Positions 34,943 through 44,481 of a stretch of DNA of 64,000 bases are shown piece by piece. This DNA is from Paenibacillus massiliensis subsp. panacisoli DSM 21345. GTDB taxonomy: Bacteria; Bacillota; Bacilli; Paenibacillales; Paenibacillaceae. Both the position numbers and the translations under genes were made by a program. The notes under the pieces were generated by a model. It was not told the DNA's origin. It saw nothing but the letters and a program-made list of their open reading frames with translations, and did not search any database. Location of the stretch: assembly GCF_000426545.1 (NCBI RefSeq), contig NZ_KE384534.1:310001-374000 (forward strand), written 5' to 3'. The stretch's first letter is position 1. Each line of letters begins with the position of its first letter.

Positions 34943-35404
34943 GTGATATTGGTAAGTGCTTGTCTGGCGGGGCACAAGGTACGGTATAACGGTTCAGATT
35001 GTCTGGAGGATCAGCTGAATCGCTTGGTGCAGGCAGGGCAAGCCGTTGCGGTCTGTCCAGAGCTGCTGGGCGGCTTTACGACACCGAGGCCTCCGGCCGA
35101 GATTGTTGGGGGCAGCGGTCTGGATGTGCTGAACGGCACAGCGAAGGTAATGGACAAGACTGGAGCGGATGTAAGCGAGCTGTACATTCAAGGGGCGATG
35201 AGGACGCTGGAGATAGCCAAGGAGCTTGAAGCTAAGCTGGTGGTGCTTAAGGAGTATAGTCCCTCTTGTGGAACGAAGCAGATCTATAATGGACTGTTCA
35301 GTAGCGAGCGGATTGCAGGCAGTGGCGTAACAACAGCCTTGCTTATTAAGGAAGGAATAGAGGTCATGTCAGAGACGGCGTGGCTGGAATTGGAGGAAGT
35401 ATGA
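34943..35404 (+). CDS. DUF523 family protein (YbbK-like)
   Basis: A 153-aa protein with the DUF523 hallmarks LVSACLAGHKVRYNG, VCPELLGGFTTPRPPAEI and KEYSPSCGTKQIYNG; conserved cysteines may bind a metal or cluster. GTG 34943, with GGAG 8 nt upstream, gives the family's usual MILVSACLAG start. The stop overlaps the next gene's start by ATGA. Biochemical role unknown. Confidence 0.92.
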   Translation: MILVSACLAGHKVRYNGSDCLEDQLNRLVQAGQAVAVCPELLGGFTTPRPPAEIVGGSGLDVLNGTAKVMDKTGADVSELYIQGAMRTLEIAKELEAKLVVLKEYSPSCGTKQIYNGLFSSERIAGSGVTTALLIKEGIEVMSETAWLELEEV

Positions 35405-35838
35405 GAGAACCTGTATTTTACGGCGCAGTTCATATCTTGTTCTACCGTGCGCCTGATGAAGTCTTGTTATTGTTAAGACAAAATACTGGCTTCGCAGATG
35501 GAAGCTGGAGTGTGGTAGCAGGCCGGATTGACGGTGGTGAAGAGGTCAAGACTGCTGCCATTCGGGAGGCGAGAGAAGAAGCAGGCGTACATATAGAACC
35601 AGAGGAGCTAGAGCTTGTTGGCGTTTACCATCGTAAGAACACACGCAGTGAGTGGATCGACTTTTACCTGATTGCCCACAGCTGGAGTGGAGAGATTGTG
35701 AACTGCGAGCCGCATAAGTGCGGGGAGCTGCGCTGGTTCCGACTGAGCGAGCTGCCGGAGAACACGGTTCCGTACATTCGTAATGCTCTGCTCAAGAATC
35801 ATGAGCAATTGTGGTTCGAGAGTGTAGGCTGGAGCTAG
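35401..35838 (+). CDS. Nudix hydrolase
   Basis: A 145-aa Nudix protein. The full box GRIDGGEEVKTAAIREAREEAGV (residues 41-63) matches GX5EX7REUXEEXGU and binds the catalytic Mg. N-terminal FYGAVHILFYR and the C-terminal LRWFRLSELPENTVPYIRNAL are typical of the nucleoside diphosphate-X hydrolases. ATG 35401 overlaps the DUF523 stop, so the two are translationally coupled. Confidence 0.92.
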   Translation: MREPVFYGAVHILFYRAPDEVLLLLRQNTGFADGSWSVVAGRIDGGEEVKTAAIREAREEAGVHIEPEELELVGVYHRKNTRSEWIDFYLIAHSWSGEIVNCEPHKCGELRWFRLSELPENTVPYIRNALLKNHEQLWFESVGWS

Positions 35839-36224
35839 ACGGCTCGAATTTGAAAAGGCAGGAAATGAAGAAGGTAGACTGGAACTAGGATGAAAGTCAG
35901 CATAGTAGACGTAGACAAGCTATAGCCTTGGGTAAAATCTGAACATAAGTAACAGAGCCGCTCGTGGTCAACATGAGCGGCTCTGTTACGATCTACACTA
36001 TATTAGTCGCGTATACTGTCCTGGTGCTGTAATGACCACGCCCACGACGTCCTACTGCCGCGTCAGCCCGCCCCTCAGACTTTCCTGTTACTGTCCATGC
36101 TGCTACTTTATTTCGGACTACCCTTATTAATGTAGGAGCTTATGCTGTGTCTTGTGATGTGGCTCTTTCACGATTAAATTGATGATTAGAATTAGTTAAT
36201 AGCCACATTAGTTTATAGTCACAA
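35839..36224. other. Gap between convergent genes with one large hairpin
   Basis: About 390 nt. The only structure seen is the hairpin at 35949-35989. The rest is not coding as far as I can tell. Confidence 0.5.
35949..35989. terminator. Large hairpin between convergent genes
   Basis: GTAACAGAGCCGCTC pairs perfectly with GAGCGGCTCTGTTAC across an 11-nt loop. No T-run follows on either strand, so it is an atypical terminator. Confidence 0.55.
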
Positions 36225-37556
36225 CTAGTTGGTAGTCACAATGATCGCGTTGCTAATCTGACGACCTGGTGTCGTGAGGTACTTACCGTTGTAATACAGG
36301 CCGCTGGATGCTCCGCCATCCAGGTTCATGGCTTGGTAAGCACCCGCTTGCTTCATAATCTCTGCGAGCTGCGGAATAGTGGCTCCCCCGGTTGTCAACA
36401 GAATAAGCTTGTGATCCTTGGTAATACCCAGCGCGCTTCTGGCTCCACCGCCTGTCAGTATTTTCGGGTCCTTGAAGCCCTCTCTCGTGACGTCGATGGA
36501 TACTTTACCATTGGTTACAAGACGGGGGCCCGCCTGCAGGGCGCCTTCCATGGTTCCTTGCTTGAAGCGCTCGTTGAATTCCAGACCAGGAATCAGCTCA
36601 GCCAAGTGATTCTTATCGTACATGAAGATCGTTCTTCGGTCTCCGGAGCTTGCCTTCAGCACCTCGCCACCGCTAACAATATAGCCGTACGGGGTCTTGA
36701 AGGAGCTAGTGGTGTAGGCATCGAAAAAGGTACCGTTAATTGCTACCACAGCTTGATTAGCTTTGGCAATCTGCTTGAGGTCCTGTACCTTGCCGACCGT
36801 ATTCCCTGCCAGAGCTACATCGAGCTGAACCTTCGGATGGAGCAGTGATACCGTGACGATCTGAGTCGAGAAGCTGCGTGAGCCAACCTTGAAGGTTCGT
36901 GCGGAGCTCTCGACAGGCTTGGAGGAAGACAGCGCACTCGTACCTTTGATGAACGGCAGCGTAGTCTTGTGCTCACCGGATTGAATACGGACAGAGGAAG
37001 TATCCTGATTCCACGTAATAGCAAGTCCTAGCTGCTCCTTCATGAGCTGTATAGGTACGTATGTATTCCCTTGCTCGGTGTATGGGGCACTTGGCAGCGC
37101 AACACGCTCCTGATTTACTAGGGCTGTCTTACTTCCTATCGTAAGGATTATTTCTTTGTCTCCCTTGGTGATATGGATCTGCTTACTGGAAGCATCATAG
37201 CTCATACTCATTCCATCGAACCCGTTCAGGAGCCGAATCGGAAGGTAGGAGCGGTTCATATCATCCATAATGACGACCATTTTGGGTGGGGCGGCTGCGT
37301 AAAGTGGAGTGGCTGCCAAGCTTAGTACAAGTACGGTAGCGGTCAGTATGCGTAAGGGTCGTGAGAGGGCTAGGCGGCTTGTTTTGCGTATTGGCCCATT
37401 CTGTGTTGTTGCGGCATTTCGCTGTAGCCATGATCCTTCCACTTGGGCAGGCTCCGCTGATTTGTTCAGGTGTAGGGAAGGCTTCGAGTGCTGGAATATT
37501 CTCAGTTGTTTTAGTCGTTCTAGTCGCTTGCGTTGCTTCAAAAAGTGCTGCATCAT
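36225..37556 (-). CDS. Secreted phosphodiester glycosidase-family protein with copper-amine-oxidase-N domain
   Basis: A 443-aa exported protein. A long basic N-region (about 68 residues) precedes a hydrophobic segment ending TPLYA. A copper amine oxidase N-terminal-type (stalk) domain follows (about 90-200; SYLPIRLLNGF, YVPIQLMKEQLGL). The C-terminal NAGPA/DUF2233 domain (about 215-443) has NQAVVAINGTFFDAYTTSSFKTPYGYIVSGGEV, GARSALGITKDHKLILLTTGG and AMNLDGGASSGLYYNG. The family includes N-acetylglucosamine-1-phosphodiester glycosidase; cell-wall polymer remodelling is plausible. AAAAGGGG upstream of the ATG. Confidence 0.88.
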   Translation of the reverse strand: MMQHFLKQRKRLERLKQLRIFQHSKPSLHLNKSAEPAQVEGSWLQRNAATTQNGPIRKTSRLALSRPLRILTATVLVLSLAATPLYAAAPPKMVVIMDDMNRSYLPIRLLNGFDGMSMSYDASSKQIHITKGDKEIILTIGSKTALVNQERVALPSAPYTEQGNTYVPIQLMKEQLGLAITWNQDTSSVRIQSGEHKTTLPFIKGTSALSSSKPVESSARTFKVGSRSFSTQIVTVSLLHPKVQLDVALAGNTVGKVQDLKQIAKANQAVVAINGTFFDAYTTSSFKTPYGYIVSGGEVLKASSGDRRTIFMYDKNHLAELIPGLEFNERFKQGTMEGALQAGPRLVTNGKVSIDVTREGFKDPKILTGGGARSALGITKDHKLILLTTGGATIPQLAEIMKQAGAYQAMNLDGGASSGLYYNGKYLTTPGRQISNAIIVTTN

Positions 37557-37647
37557 TCCAAAAGTCCCCTTTTATATAGTAAAGATCTCTATTTAATATC
37601 GGGTAAGAGTGACCAGAATTGAATGTTAGCGAAAGGGAGAGATTCAT

Positions 37648-37926
37648 ATGTACATCGCATCAGACATCACACAAGCCGTGTCACAAGAGTGGCTGCAAGC
37701 ATGGGAAGCGGAGCAGGGACTGAGACTGCCTGACTCGTATAGCCAATTTATACAGACCTTCGGTCCAGGCACCTATCGCGGGCTGCTTCAGGTGGAGCTA
37801 CCGGATGAGGACAGACTACGAGAATTCGCGGATTATGAGCTGTGGGAGCATCCCGAGGAGGGGCCGATCACTCGTGTATGGTGGTGGAGCACGGGGGAGA
37901 GCGTACCTCGGAGTAGCTGTGAATAG
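37648..37926 (+). CDS. Short SMI1/KNR4 (SUKH)-like protein, probably truncated
   Basis: Ninety-two aa. AWEAEQGLRLPDSYSQFIQTFGPGTYRGLLQVELPDE resembles the start of SUKH-superfamily proteins, which often act as immunity proteins. The expected C-terminal strands (about 50-60 residues) are missing; translation ends at WWWSTGESVPRSSCE. GGGAGAGA precedes the ATG. It may be a broken remnant, and there is no toxin next to it. Confidence 0.55.
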   Translation: MYIASDITQAVSQEWLQAWEAEQGLRLPDSYSQFIQTFGPGTYRGLLQVELPDEDRLREFADYELWEHPEEGPITRVWWWSTGESVPRSSCE

Positions 37927-38087
37927 AAGTAAATGATACAGCAGTAGCTTGTTTACACAAGCCAATCTGGGGCGAGCTATGACAAAAAAGGAAGGTTCTA
38001 GACTATACCAAATCATGCTACGATGGGAAAGATTGCTGGACCTGACACTGGAATGAGGCCAAGAGATTGCAGAGAGGAGGCTGCCGA

Positions 38088-38396
38088 ATGCCAGCAGGGG
38101 TGCTGAATACCAGAATATTTCACCTGTCGGTGTGGATCGCGCTGCTGACTGTATTTGTGTTCCCAGGTAAAATTCCTAGAGAGGGGGCCGCTCGTGCGGA
38201 ATTCGGATTTCCCTTCACCTTTTTGACGGAATATCGGCTGCGCCCCAGTGATAGCGAATGGTTTATTCATAATTTGAGTATTAATTTGCTCAGTTATTTC
38301 CTGAATGTCATGATTATCTATGCCATCCTTCATGGCCTATGGTTACTGAAGCGTAAATGGACGGAAGGAACGAGGGGCACGGATCATGAGTGCTAG
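38088..38396 (+). CDS. Small membrane protein of unknown function
   Basis: A 102-aa protein with two hydrophobic segments: IFHLSVWIALLTVFVF near the N-terminus and LLSYFLNVMIIYAILHGLWLL near the C-terminus, followed by a basic tail. ATG 38088 has GGAGG 8 nt upstream. No family is recognised. Confidence 0.6.
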   Translation: MPAGVLNTRIFHLSVWIALLTVFVFPGKIPREGAARAEFGFPFTFLTEYRLRPSDSEWFIHNLSINLLSYFLNVMIIYAILHGLWLLKRKWTEGTRGTDHEC

Positions 38397-38727
38397 GCCT
38401 TTCTTTTTTTGAAGGCGCTCTCGTTAGTCAGATCATTCATCTGTGGCATACAGCGTTGGTGATAACTGAAGCATTCGGGAGACATTCCCCGTATGAGGAG
38501 TAGGCTAGGAGGCCCGCTCCGTTTTTTCGTACTATAGAACGTTTGTATATCAGGAGATTTTTGAATATACTTACATTGTTTGTATTAGGTCTTATTTTCC
38601 ATAATAATGCTTCCTGCGTAATAAGGTTCTCGAAGACCGAGTGCATCGAGGGGAGCAGCGCCAGCATCAAGTTCGAACTAACATCTCAGGCTATGCAGAT
38701 CATACACAGATGACAAGGAGGTTGCTT
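38397..38727. other. Intergenic region with nothing further recognised
   Basis: About 330 nt before the Gfo/Idh/MocA gene. A short GCCTT/AAGGC hairpin with a T-rich loop follows the upstream stop. No other gene or clear regulatory site is seen. Confidence 0.4.
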
Positions 38728-39894
38728 ATGCAACAACTAAGAATCGGCATGATCGGGTACAAATTCATGGGAAAGGCGCACAGCAACGCTTATCGCAGTC
38801 TGCCAATGTTTTTCCCGGAGGCCGTGCATCCACGGATGTCCGTCATTTGCGGACGGGATGCAATGGCTGTGCAGCAGGCAGCAGGTCAGTTAGGCTGGGA
38901 CGAGAGTGTGACCGATTGGAGAGAGCTAGTTGCTCGGGATGACATTGATGTCATTGACATCAACGCGCCCAGTGACGCGCACAAGGAGATTGCACTGGCT
39001 GCGGCGAAGGCTGGCAAGCATATCTTCTGTGAGAAGCCACTTGCGCTGAATCTGGCGGATTCGCGGGAAATGCTGGAGGCAGCCGAGCAAGCAGGCATCA
39101 AGCACATGGTGGGGTTCAACTATCGGTTCTCACCTGCCGTCAAGCTGGCCGAGAAGCTGATACAGAGTGGAAGGCTCGGCAAGCTGTATCATTTTCGGGC
39201 CTGGTTCCTGCAGGACTGGATCCTGGACCCGGAGTTCCCGCTGGTGTGGCGGTTACAGAAGGATGTAGCTGGCTCAGGCTCGCTCGGTGACCTCGGAGCA
39301 CACCTGATTGATCTGGCCCATGATCTTGTCGGGGATATTGAGGAGGTCGTAGGCATGAGTGAGACCTTCGTGAAGGAAAGACCGCTTGCTAGCGAGATGA
39401 CAGGCTTGAGTGCCAAGGCTGGACAGAGCAAGGATGCACCTCGGGGGCCCGTTACAGTCGATGATGCGACATTGTTCATGGCTCGATTTGAAAACGGTGT
39501 CATCGGTAGCTTCGAGGCGACTCGCTTTGCCGCAGGACACCGATCAACGAATGCGTTCGAGATTAATGGGAGCCTCGGCAGTGTGCGATTTGACTTTGAA
39601 CGGATGAATGAGCTGGAGGTATACTTTACCTCGGATGACGAGGATGTACAAGGCTTCCGGCGGGTACTGGCGACGGACCCTGCGCATGAATATGCCAGTA
39701 GCTGGTGGCCTCCAGGCCATACGATCGGGTTCGAGCATACCTTCATTCATGAAATGCTGGAGCTGACCTCAGCGATTCGCGAAGGGCGCCAGCCTGAGCC
39801 GAACTTCCGGGACGGTGTGAAGTGTCAGGCTGTGCTGGAGGCGGTCGAGAAGTCGGCTGCGGAGAAGCGCTGGGTACGCATTGCTGATATGTAA
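38728..39894 (+). CDS. Gfo/Idh/MocA-family oxidoreductase
   Basis: A 388-aa NAD(P)-dependent sugar dehydrogenase-like protein. The Rossmann start RIGMIGYKFMGKAHSNAY, the EKP motif (CEKPLALN) and GDLGAHLIDLAHDLVG are family hallmarks; full length. ATG 38728 is chosen for AAGGAGG 6 nt upstream. It heads a same-strand group with a ThuA-like protein and a second Gfo/Idh/MocA enzyme, a set associated with 3-keto-glycoside metabolism. Substrate unknown. Confidence 0.9.
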   Translation: MQQLRIGMIGYKFMGKAHSNAYRSLPMFFPEAVHPRMSVICGRDAMAVQQAAGQLGWDESVTDWRELVARDDIDVIDINAPSDAHKEIALAAAKAGKHIFCEKPLALNLADSREMLEAAEQAGIKHMVGFNYRFSPAVKLAEKLIQSGRLGKLYHFRAWFLQDWILDPEFPLVWRLQKDVAGSGSLGDLGAHLIDLAHDLVGDIEEVVGMSETFVKERPLASEMTGLSAKAGQSKDAPRGPVTVDDATLFMARFENGVIGSFEATRFAAGHRSTNAFEINGSLGSVRFDFERMNELEVYFTSDDEDVQGFRRVLATDPAHEYASSWWPPGHTIGFEHTFIHEMLELTSAIREGRQPEPNFRDGVKCQAVLEAVEKSAAEKRWVRIADM

Positions 39895-40093
39895 TCGAAG
39901 CTTGATCATTCACACTTACTCATCATTCCATATCATCACACGTATTAGATAATGAAGCAGCCCCGATGCTGAAGGCATGGTGGGATGCGCAAGGAGTCTA
40001 CTGTCGTTGTAATCTTGGATGCCTGTGGCGAGCAGCAGAAGCTGCTACTACCCATGAGGCGAGGAAATGAATTGATCAAGGGAGGCGGTCTTC

Positions 40094-40828
40094 ATGAAGA
40101 AAGCGCTCATTGTATGGGGAGGCTGGGACGGTCACGAACCGGAGAAGGTGGCCAATATATTTGCCCGCATGCTGCGTAAGGAGCAATTCGAGGTTGAGGT
40201 GTCTGATACGCTTGAGGCTTTTGCAGATGCAGAGAAGCTGCTGGGATTGGATCTAATCGTACCGGTCTGGACGATGGGGGAGATTGAGCAGGAGCTGGTG
40301 AACAACGTGTCTGTAGCCGTACAGCACGGTACGGGACTTGCAGGCTGTCATGGTGGGATGTGTGATGCATTTCGCAAAAATGTAGATTGGCAGTTCATGA
40401 CAGGTGGGCAATGGGTTGCTCATCCGGGGAATGACGGCGTGCTCTACACGGTGGAGATCAAGCAGAGCTCAAGTCCTCTGGTGACGGGATTACAGGATTT
40501 CACTGTACAGTCAGAGCACTATTACCTGCATGTGGACCCTGCGGTCGAGGTGCTGGCTACGACACGATTCCCCGTGGTGGACGGACCACACCGGCTGAAT
40601 AAGGCTGTTGATATGCCTGTCGCCTGGACGAAGCGCTGGGGCGTCGGGCGTGTCTATTACAACTCCCTGGGGCATCATGCCGATATCGTGGAGATTGCAC
40701 AGGTCAAGGAACTGATGCGGCGCGGCTTCCTTTGGGCAGCCGAGGGCAAGGAGCTGACTCAACAAGCAGGCAAGTCGTCCGGAGCCTCTGCTTCAGGCGC
40801 ATATACAGGCATGGGAGATAGCCAATAA
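40094..40828 (+). CDS. ThuA-like protein
   Basis: A 244-aa class-I glutamine-amidotransferase-like fold protein. ALIVWGGWDGHEPEKVANIFARML, GTGLAGCHGGMCDAF and YYNSLGHHADI mark the ThuA (trehalose utilisation) family, which with ThuB-type oxidoreductases acts on 3-keto sugars. GGGAGGCGG precedes the ATG. It is 22 nt upstream of a Gfo/Idh/MocA gene, in line with that partnership. The C-terminal tail (QQAGKSSGASASGAYTGMGDSQ) is low complexity. Confidence 0.9.
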   Translation: MKKALIVWGGWDGHEPEKVANIFARMLRKEQFEVEVSDTLEAFADAEKLLGLDLIVPVWTMGEIEQELVNNVSVAVQHGTGLAGCHGGMCDAFRKNVDWQFMTGGQWVAHPGNDGVLYTVEIKQSSSPLVTGLQDFTVQSEHYYLHVDPAVEVLATTRFPVVDGPHRLNKAVDMPVAWTKRWGVGRVYYNSLGHHADIVEIAQVKELMRRGFLWAAEGKELTQQAGKSSGASASGAYTGMGDSQ

Positions 40829-40850
40829 CGAGGCGGAGGAGTGCTGGGCT

Positions 40851-41993
40851 ATGGGAAGCGAAGCAAGTAGCAGAAGTAATGATAGCAACGGAAGCAAGCT
40901 GAGAGCTGGCATTATCGGCTGTGGCAAGATCAGTGGCATATACATGGAAAATGGCAATAAATTCAGCTCTATGGAGCTGACTGCTTGTGCAGACCTTGAT
41001 CTGCAGCGAGCCAAGGAGCAGGCGGAGCGTTACGGCATTGCTAAGGTCTACTCCCCAGACGAGTTACTGGCCGACCCCGAGATCGACCTGATCATTAATC
41101 TGACAATTCCTGCCGTGCATGCCGAGATTAATCTCAAGGCATTGGAGGCCGGGAAGCATGTCTATGTGGAGAAGCCGCTAGCCGTGTCGTTGGAGGAAGG
41201 ACGTCAAGTACTGGACCTGGCCCGTTCGCGTGGTCTTCTCGTCGGCTGTGCTCCAGAGACGTTCATGGGAGCAGGCATTCAGACGGCGCTGCGTCTGATT
41301 GAGAGCGGTGCAATCGGGCGTCCTGTGGGTGCCACGGCCTTCATGATGTCAGGTGGCCACGAGGGCTGGCATCCAGACCCGGAATTCTATTATGCGGCAG
41401 GCGGCGGGCCGATGTTCGACATGGGTCCGTATTACCTGACAGCACTGGTACAGCTGCTAGGCCCGATTCGGAGTATTGCCGGGATGACTGGCGCAGCCTT
41501 GGAAGAACGTACCATTACTAGCGAGAAGAAGCGTGGGCAGAAGATTCCGGTGGAGATCCCGACACATGTAACGGGGCTGCTGCAATTCGAGTCCGGCGCC
41601 ATCGGCACCATGATTACGAGCTTCGACATCTTCGGGGGCAGCTCGCTGCCGCGTCTTGAGATCTACGGTACAGAAGGATCACTGGAGGTGCCGGACCCGA
41701 ATACATTCGGCGGGCCTGTCCGTTATCGCAGACGGGGTGAACGAGAATGGAGCGAGGTACCGCTAGTAGAGGGGTACACAGAGAATACGCGTGGTATCGG
41801 TCCGGCTGATCTGGCTGCTGCCTGGCTGAATAAACGTCCGCATCGGGCCAGCGGCGAGCTGGCATACCATGTGCTGGAGGCGATGTGGGCATTCCACTAC
41901 TCCTCGGATCGCCAGTCCTTTTACCAGATGGAGAGCAGCTGTACACGACCAGCACCGCTGCCTCTGGAGCAAGAGCTGTATACGTTGGATTAG
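40851..41993 (+). CDS. Gfo/Idh/MocA-family oxidoreductase (ThuB-like)
   Basis: A 380-aa oxidoreductase. A short Ser/Asn tail leads into RAGIIGCGKISGIYMENG, then VEKPLAVSLEEG (EKP motif) and GGPMFDMGPYYLTALVQLLGP. It is coupled to the ThuA-like gene and has GGAGGAG 9 nt before the ATG. By family it would oxidise a sugar or glycoside at C3 or reverse this. A terminator follows. Confidence 0.9.
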   Translation: MGSEASSRSNDSNGSKLRAGIIGCGKISGIYMENGNKFSSMELTACADLDLQRAKEQAERYGIAKVYSPDELLADPEIDLIINLTIPAVHAEINLKALEAGKHVYVEKPLAVSLEEGRQVLDLARSRGLLVGCAPETFMGAGIQTALRLIESGAIGRPVGATAFMMSGGHEGWHPDPEFYYAAGGGPMFDMGPYYLTALVQLLGPIRSIAGMTGAALEERTITSEKKRGQKIPVEIPTHVTGLLQFESGAIGTMITSFDIFGGSSLPRLEIYGTEGSLEVPDPNTFGGPVRYRRRGEREWSEVPLVEGYTENTRGIGPADLAAAWLNKRPHRASGELAYHVLEAMWAFHYSSDRQSFYQMESSCTRPAPLPLEQELYTLD

Positions 41994-42014
41994 ACAGAAC
42001 ATAGGGAATGTTCT

Positions 42015-42048
42015 AACCTTGCAGGGAGCTCCTGCAGGGTTTTTTTTC
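42015..42048 (+). terminator. Terminator of the ThuA/Gfo group
   Basis: AACCTTGCAGG and CCTGCAGGGTT form a stem around GAGCT, followed by eight T. Confidence 0.88.
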
Positions 42049-42172
42049 TGTATGAATGCTAAAGAACAGGGTGTCCTGATCATGTGAGCAATATGATAAA
42101 TATTGCACAGTCAATGCTTACATTATAAGCTAAGGATGGAAGATGCAAGATATTGTAATGGCCAAAGGATGA

Positions 42173-43777
42173 ATGCTGGTGAGAAATGGTAGGCAACGAT
42201 TGCGTCTGCAGACAACGATCACGCTGATGGTCTGTTCTGTATTGGCACTGGTGCTGCTGACAGTCTATGTGATGTTCAACATGAAGATTACCGAGCTAAC
42301 CCGGGAGGATCTGGAGGAGAAGGCCATTTCGATCGCCCGTACGGTATCGAGGACCCCTACAGTCCAGCAAGTACTGTCGGGACAAGGGGATGCTGACGCG
42401 ATACAGCCCTTCGCCGAGGAGATTCGTGTACTGAACGGCGTGCAATTTGTTGTGGTCATGAATAGGGAAGGAATCAGACTGTCTCACCCAGAGCCTGAGC
42501 GAATCGGCAAGCACTTTATGGGTGGGGACGAGGTTGAAGCGTTGAAGGGTAGGGAGCATATATCTATCGCAAAAGGAAGTATGGGGCCTTCGGTTAGGGC
42601 CTTTGCCCCCGTCATTGTAGATGGAGAGCTGCTTGGAGCTGTGGCTGTAGGGCTGTCGATGGATGCTGTCAATTCAGCGGTTGCACATAATCGCTGGATT
42701 ATGTATCTGGGACTTCTGATTGCTGCTGTTCTTGGGATCTCAGGTGCTGTACTGCTGGCTCGTAGACTCAAGCGACTGATGCTCGGAATGGAGCCTGATG
42801 AGATTGCGAAGCTGCTGGAGGAGCGAAGCGCAATGCTGCAGTCCGCCAAGGAAGGGATCATTGCTGTTGATTCTGCAGGGACCGTTACGCTGATTAATGC
42901 GGAGGCCAAGCGGCTGGTAGGTGATGCCAGAGTAGAAGAAGGACAGAATTCTCGTGAGCTCAGCCCACTCTTACGAATGGATCAGGTACTGGATAGCGGG
43001 CAGGCTTTGAATGATATGGAGATCGAGCAGGAAGGCCTGACCTTGCTGGTCAATGTCGTTCCTGTCACCGTGCATGGCCGGATTGAGGGCGCTCTTGCAA
43101 CCTTCCGGGACAAGACCGAGATCGATATACTCATGGAACGACTGTCGGGTGTATCCTTATATGCGGAGGCCTTGCGTGCACAGACGCATGAATTCATGAA
43201 CAAGCTTCATGTCATGGTCGGGCTCACACATATGCGCCGTTATGATCGTCTGGAGGAGTACCTTAACGGTACCGTCAAGCATTTTCAGTCTGAGGCTGGA
43301 ATGCTGGTCAGACAGGTCAAGGACCCAGTTATGGCAGGGTTCCTGCTAGGGAAGCTTAGCCGAGCACGTGAGACGGGAGCTCAGATGATCATTATGGACG
43401 ATGGAATACTGCCGGAATGTGCTGATGAAGAGACCTCACGTGAACTGGTGACTATTGTAGGTAATCTATTGGAAAATGCGCTTGAGGCTGAAGGTGGCCC
43501 AGAAGACAAGGAGATTGCTGTCGGCTTCGTGCATCGGGATCAGGAACTCGTCGTTACCGTCCGTGATAACGGGGCAGGCATTCCGGAGGATATCATCAAG
43601 CGGATGTATGAGCAGGGCTTCTCAACGAAGGGACAGGACAGAGGTATTGGCTTGTATCTGGTGATGCGAAGCGTCAAGAAGCTCGGCGGTCGATTGAGCT
43701 GTCAGAGCTCAAGATTAACAGGAACGGAATTTCACGTAAGGATTCCATACAAAGCGAGGGTACAGGGGGAACCATGA
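42173..43777 (+). CDS. CitA/DcuS-type sensor histidine kinase for C4-dicarboxylates or citrate
   Basis: A 534-aa membrane kinase. Two transmembrane helices (about 12-34 and 172-192) flank an extracytoplasmic sCache/PDC-type sensor with GVQFVVVMNREGIRLSHPEPERIGKHF. A cytoplasmic PAS domain follows (LQSAKEGIIAVDSAGTVTLINAEAKRL), then the SpoOB-type phospho-acceptor (RAQTHEFMNKLHVMVGL) and HATPase (NLLENALEA, DNGAGIPED). It overlaps its response regulator by ATGA. Together with the transporter and malic enzyme downstream it resembles B. subtilis MalK (YufL). Confidence 0.92.
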   Translation: MLVRNGRQRLRLQTTITLMVCSVLALVLLTVYVMFNMKITELTREDLEEKAISIARTVSRTPTVQQVLSGQGDADAIQPFAEEIRVLNGVQFVVVMNREGIRLSHPEPERIGKHFMGGDEVEALKGREHISIAKGSMGPSVRAFAPVIVDGELLGAVAVGLSMDAVNSAVAHNRWIMYLGLLIAAVLGISGAVLLARRLKRLMLGMEPDEIAKLLEERSAMLQSAKEGIIAVDSAGTVTLINAEAKRLVGDARVEEGQNSRELSPLLRMDQVLDSGQALNDMEIEQEGLTLLVNVVPVTVHGRIEGALATFRDKTEIDILMERLSGVSLYAEALRAQTHEFMNKLHVMVGLTHMRRYDRLEEYLNGTVKHFQSEAGMLVRQVKDPVMAGFLLGKLSRARETGAQMIIMDDGILPECADEETSRELVTIVGNLLENALEAEGGPEDKEIAVGFVHRDQELVVTVRDNGAGIPEDIIKRMYEQGFSTKGQDRGIGLYLVMRSVKKLGGRLSCQSSRLTGTEFHVRIPYKARVQGEP

Positions 43778-44481
43778 TCAAAGTGCTAATTGTAGAGGAC
43801 GACCCGATGGTCGCAGAGATGAATAAATTCTATGTGGAGCAGGTTGAGGGCTTCCAGGCCGAGGATTGGGCGGAATCCGCCGAGCGTGCACTTGAGCTAC
43901 TGGAATCAAGGTCTTATGATCTTATCCTACTCGATATTTACATGAAAGGAAGCAGTGGGCTTGAGCTATTGTCGGATATTCGTGGTCAGGCACTGGCAGC
44001 CGACGTGATCGTCATCTCGGCAGCCAGTGACAAGGAGAGTATTCGCCAGGCGCTACGTGGCGGTGCCGTCGATTATCTGATCAAGCCGTTCCAGTTCAAC
44101 CGCCTGCGTTCGGCTTTGGAGCAGTATCGCGAGCGTTCGATGCTGTTCACCGGTTCAGATACGCTCGCCCAAGCTGAACTGGATTCTCTAACGAAGGTCG
44201 CCAAGGACACGACCCGAAGTGCCCCGTTATCCAAGGGCTTCACGCGGCAGACGCTGCAAGCGGTATGGAGAGCAATCGAGGCGACGACTTCCGAATGGTT
44301 CACTAGCGAGGAGATCGCCAGCAGCGCTGGAATCTCGCGTGTATCGTCCGGCAAGTATCTTGCGGAGCTGCAGGATAGGGGGGTGTTGGAGATGGATTTC
44401 AGCTACGGAACCGTAGGAAGGCCCGTACAGAAATACCGAGTGACCGCAGAGGGTCCTACGAGGATCAGCAAATTTTTGTAA
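43774..44481 (+). CDS. CitB/MalR-type response regulator
   Basis: A 235-aa regulator. The receiver domain has phospho-acceptor D54 (LILLDIYMKGSSG), acidic pair ED at 8-9 and K near 105 (LIKPF). A C-terminal helix-turn-helix of the CitB/DcuR type follows (EWFTSEEIASSAGISRVSSGKYLAELQDRGVLEMDFSYG). It should activate the transporter gene 220 nt downstream when the kinase senses malate or a related acid. Confidence 0.92.
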   Translation: MIKVLIVEDDPMVAEMNKFYVEQVEGFQAEDWAESAERALELLESRSYDLILLDIYMKGSSGLELLSDIRGQALAADVIVISAASDKESIRQALRGGAVDYLIKPFQFNRLRSALEQYRERSMLFTGSDTLAQAELDSLTKVAKDTTRSAPLSKGFTRQTLQAVWRAIEATTSEWFTSEEIASSAGISRVSSGKYLAELQDRGVLEMDFSYGTVGRPVQKYRVTAEGPTRISKFL

